The notes under the pieces were generated by a model that had not been told where the DNA came from, did not search any database, and was given only the letters and a program-made list of their open reading frames with translations. Shown here in pieces: positions 63,105 to 64,000 of a stretch of DNA of 64,000 nucleotides; the stretch's first letter is position 1, and every line of letters begins with the position of its first letter. Source of the stretch: Oribacterium sp. oral taxon 078 str. F0262 (GTDB lineage Bacteria; Bacillota; Clostridia; Lachnospirales; Lachnospiraceae); the NCBI RefSeq assembly GCF_000160135.1, contig NZ_GG729937.1, positions 1,121-65,120 on the forward strand. The letters run 5' to 3'. The translations under genes were made by a program, and so were the position numbers.

Positions 63105-63922
63105 CCTGAATCCTTCTTTCTCCCTCTTCTCTCGTGCTTTTGATAAAACTCTCTCTTGTCCCGGTACATCCCGGCGTCCGCCTCGCGCTTTGCCTCCAGA
63201 ATCTCGGCGGCGCTCTCCTTCCAGGAGAATCCGGTCGCAGCCGTAAGTGTATCGCTCTCCTCGAGCTCTCTTTTCAGCCTGCGGCAGCGCTCCTGAAAGC
63301 TCTCCCGCATCATGCCGGGGACGATCACGGCGAACTCATCCCCCCCGATCCGGTAGATCTGGCTCCTCCCGAAGACGGAGGCCAGGATGTCCGCGGCCTC
63401 CTTCAGGAAGCGGTCCCCCGCATCATGCCCCTCCCGGTCGTTGATCTCCTTCAGACCATTGACATCCAAGATCAAAAGCCCGACCGGAAGATCCGCGCGC
63501 TTCTCCAGCTCCCGGACCCTCTCCTCCATCGCATTTCTGTTGTTTACCCGGAGTAAAATATCGGTGTTTCCCAGGTAGAGGAGGCGCCTCATCCGGTTCA
63601 TCCTCCCAAGCTCCGAGGAGAGAAAGCGGGAAAAGGCACGAAAAAAACGCCTCCAGCGAAGCCGGGAAAGAGGAGAAGGAAAGTGAACAAAAAGGGTCCC
63701 GGGCTTCTCCCGCTCAAAGCGGAGGGGAAGTCCCAGCACCCATTCCCTTCCTCGGCTCTCTTTTCCGACGAGATATTCCTTCTTTTCTTCTGTAAGCTCC
63801 AGTCTAAGGCAGACCGCCCCCGTATGGCGGAGTGCCAGAGAGAGAGTATCCCGAAGCCCTCCCTCGGTCCCCTTCTCTCTCATAGTCTCATAGGAGCGGA
63901 TCAGCAAATCAAGGCCATTCAT
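63086..63922 (-). CDS. Diguanylate cyclase (GGDEF) controlling the cellulose cluster
   Basis: 278 residues. The C-terminal GGDEF domain has an intact active site (YRIGGDEFAVIVPG), with LLILDVNGLKEINDREGHDAGD as the metal and substrate segment. The inhibitory RxxD I-site is missing (FGRS in its place), so product inhibition may be weak. The N-terminal 110 residues are a putative sensory region without membrane helices. It should supply c-di-GMP to the PilZ domain of the synthase. AGGAGG precedes the ATG at 63922. The frame stays open to the window edge, so a longer form is possible. Confidence 0.9.
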   Translation of the reverse strand: MNGLDLLIRSYETMREKGTEGGLRDTLSLALRHTGAVCLRLELTEEKKEYLVGKESRGREWVLGLPLRFEREKPGTLFVHFPSPLSRLRWRRFFRAFSRFLSSELGRMNRMRRLLYLGNTDILLRVNNRNAMEERVRELEKRADLPVGLLILDVNGLKEINDREGHDAGDRFLKEAADILASVFGRSQIYRIGGDEFAVIVPGMMRESFQERCRRLKRELEESDTLTAATGFSWKESAAEILEAKREADAGMYRDKREFYQKHERRGRKKDSGWYFRA

Positions 63923-64000
63923 CCTCTCCTCCTGCTCCGGAATCTCCTTTTCCTCCTCCCGGACTGCTGCGTCCCGGGAAAAGGAAAAATGCCGATTCTC
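63919..64000 (-). CDS. Possible 3' end of an upstream gene, cut by the window edge
   Basis: One minus-strand frame runs from the edge to a TGA that overlaps the GGDEF ATG as ATGA, the junction seen repeatedly in this genome. It would end in a basic stretch (RRKRRFRSRRRG). Only 26 residues are visible and no family can be given. Confidence 0.3.
   Translation of the reverse strand, partial: RIGIFPFPGTQQSGRRKRRFRSRRRG

Noticed and set aside
1-64000. CRISPR arrays, tRNA or rRNA genes, prophage modules
   Set aside because: No regularly spaced direct repeats, no cloverleaf-like intergenic sequence and no phage structural or integrase genes were seen in the window.

Overview
The window looks like a chromosomal segment of a fairly high-GC member of the Bacillota, most likely a Lachnospiraceae-type clostridium. 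Supporting signs are the gdpP-rplI-dnaB order, a MecA adaptor, a DUF1858 protein, a GerMN-like lipoprotein, choline-binding-type wall repeats, strong AGGAGG ribosome sites and many ATGA gene overlaps. The genus cannot be fixed from the sequence alone. No tRNA, rRNA or CRISPR array was found.

Layout. 1-4.3 kb: the end of a broken IS30-type transposase, then an MBOAT O-acyltransferase/DHHW pair on the minus strand. 4.3-10.4 kb: SRP RNA with its own promoter, a minus-strand run (GerMN-like lipoprotein, metG, TraX-like, tatD) and divergent rsmI. 10.6-18.7 kb: a secreted wall-binding protein with a structured leader, then a secreted coiled-coil protein and an MMPL exporter divergent from a TetR regulator. 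18.7-24.3 kb: one or two non-coding RNA candidates, a DUF1858 protein, mecA, and the gdpP-rplI-dnaB operon. 24.4-31.1 kb: a hairpin-rich repeat region leading into a glycogen operon (catalytically degenerate GH13 protein, glgB, malQ). 31.1-33.7 kb: yggS, ogt, an unknown membrane protein and a small-RNA candidate.

33.7-40.3 kb is a methionine operon: a methionine-rich leader peptide and terminator, metN, metI, an L-2-hydroxyacid dehydrogenase, metQ, a GlcD-type FAD dehydrogenase and an aminotransferase. The enzymes could turn both enantiomers of the hydroxy analogue of methionine into 2-oxo-4-methylthiobutanoate and then methionine, under Met-codon attenuation. 40.7-41.3 kb: a RelB/DinJ-YafQ toxin-antitoxin pair. 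41.7-50.1 kb: molybdenum hydroxylases (a three-subunit xanthine dehydrogenase and a fused FeS-Mo enzyme broken by a 1-base frameshift) with a divergent xanthine/uracil permease, pointing to purine uptake and oxidation.

50.4-63.9 kb is a long minus-strand cluster for a cellulose-like exopolysaccharide: diguanylate cyclase, MBOAT, DHHW protein, VTC-type polyphosphate polymerase, DUF4956 membrane protein, CotH-like kinase, cellulose synthase with a PilZ domain, GH5 glucanase, class C serine hydrolase, acyl carrier protein and an acyl-adenylating ligase. The ligase, carrier protein and MBOAT repeat the logic of the Dlt system, so the polymer may receive an activated acyl group other than plain acetate. 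The last codons of the ligase gene lie inside a copy of the repeat also seen at 24.6-24.9 kb.
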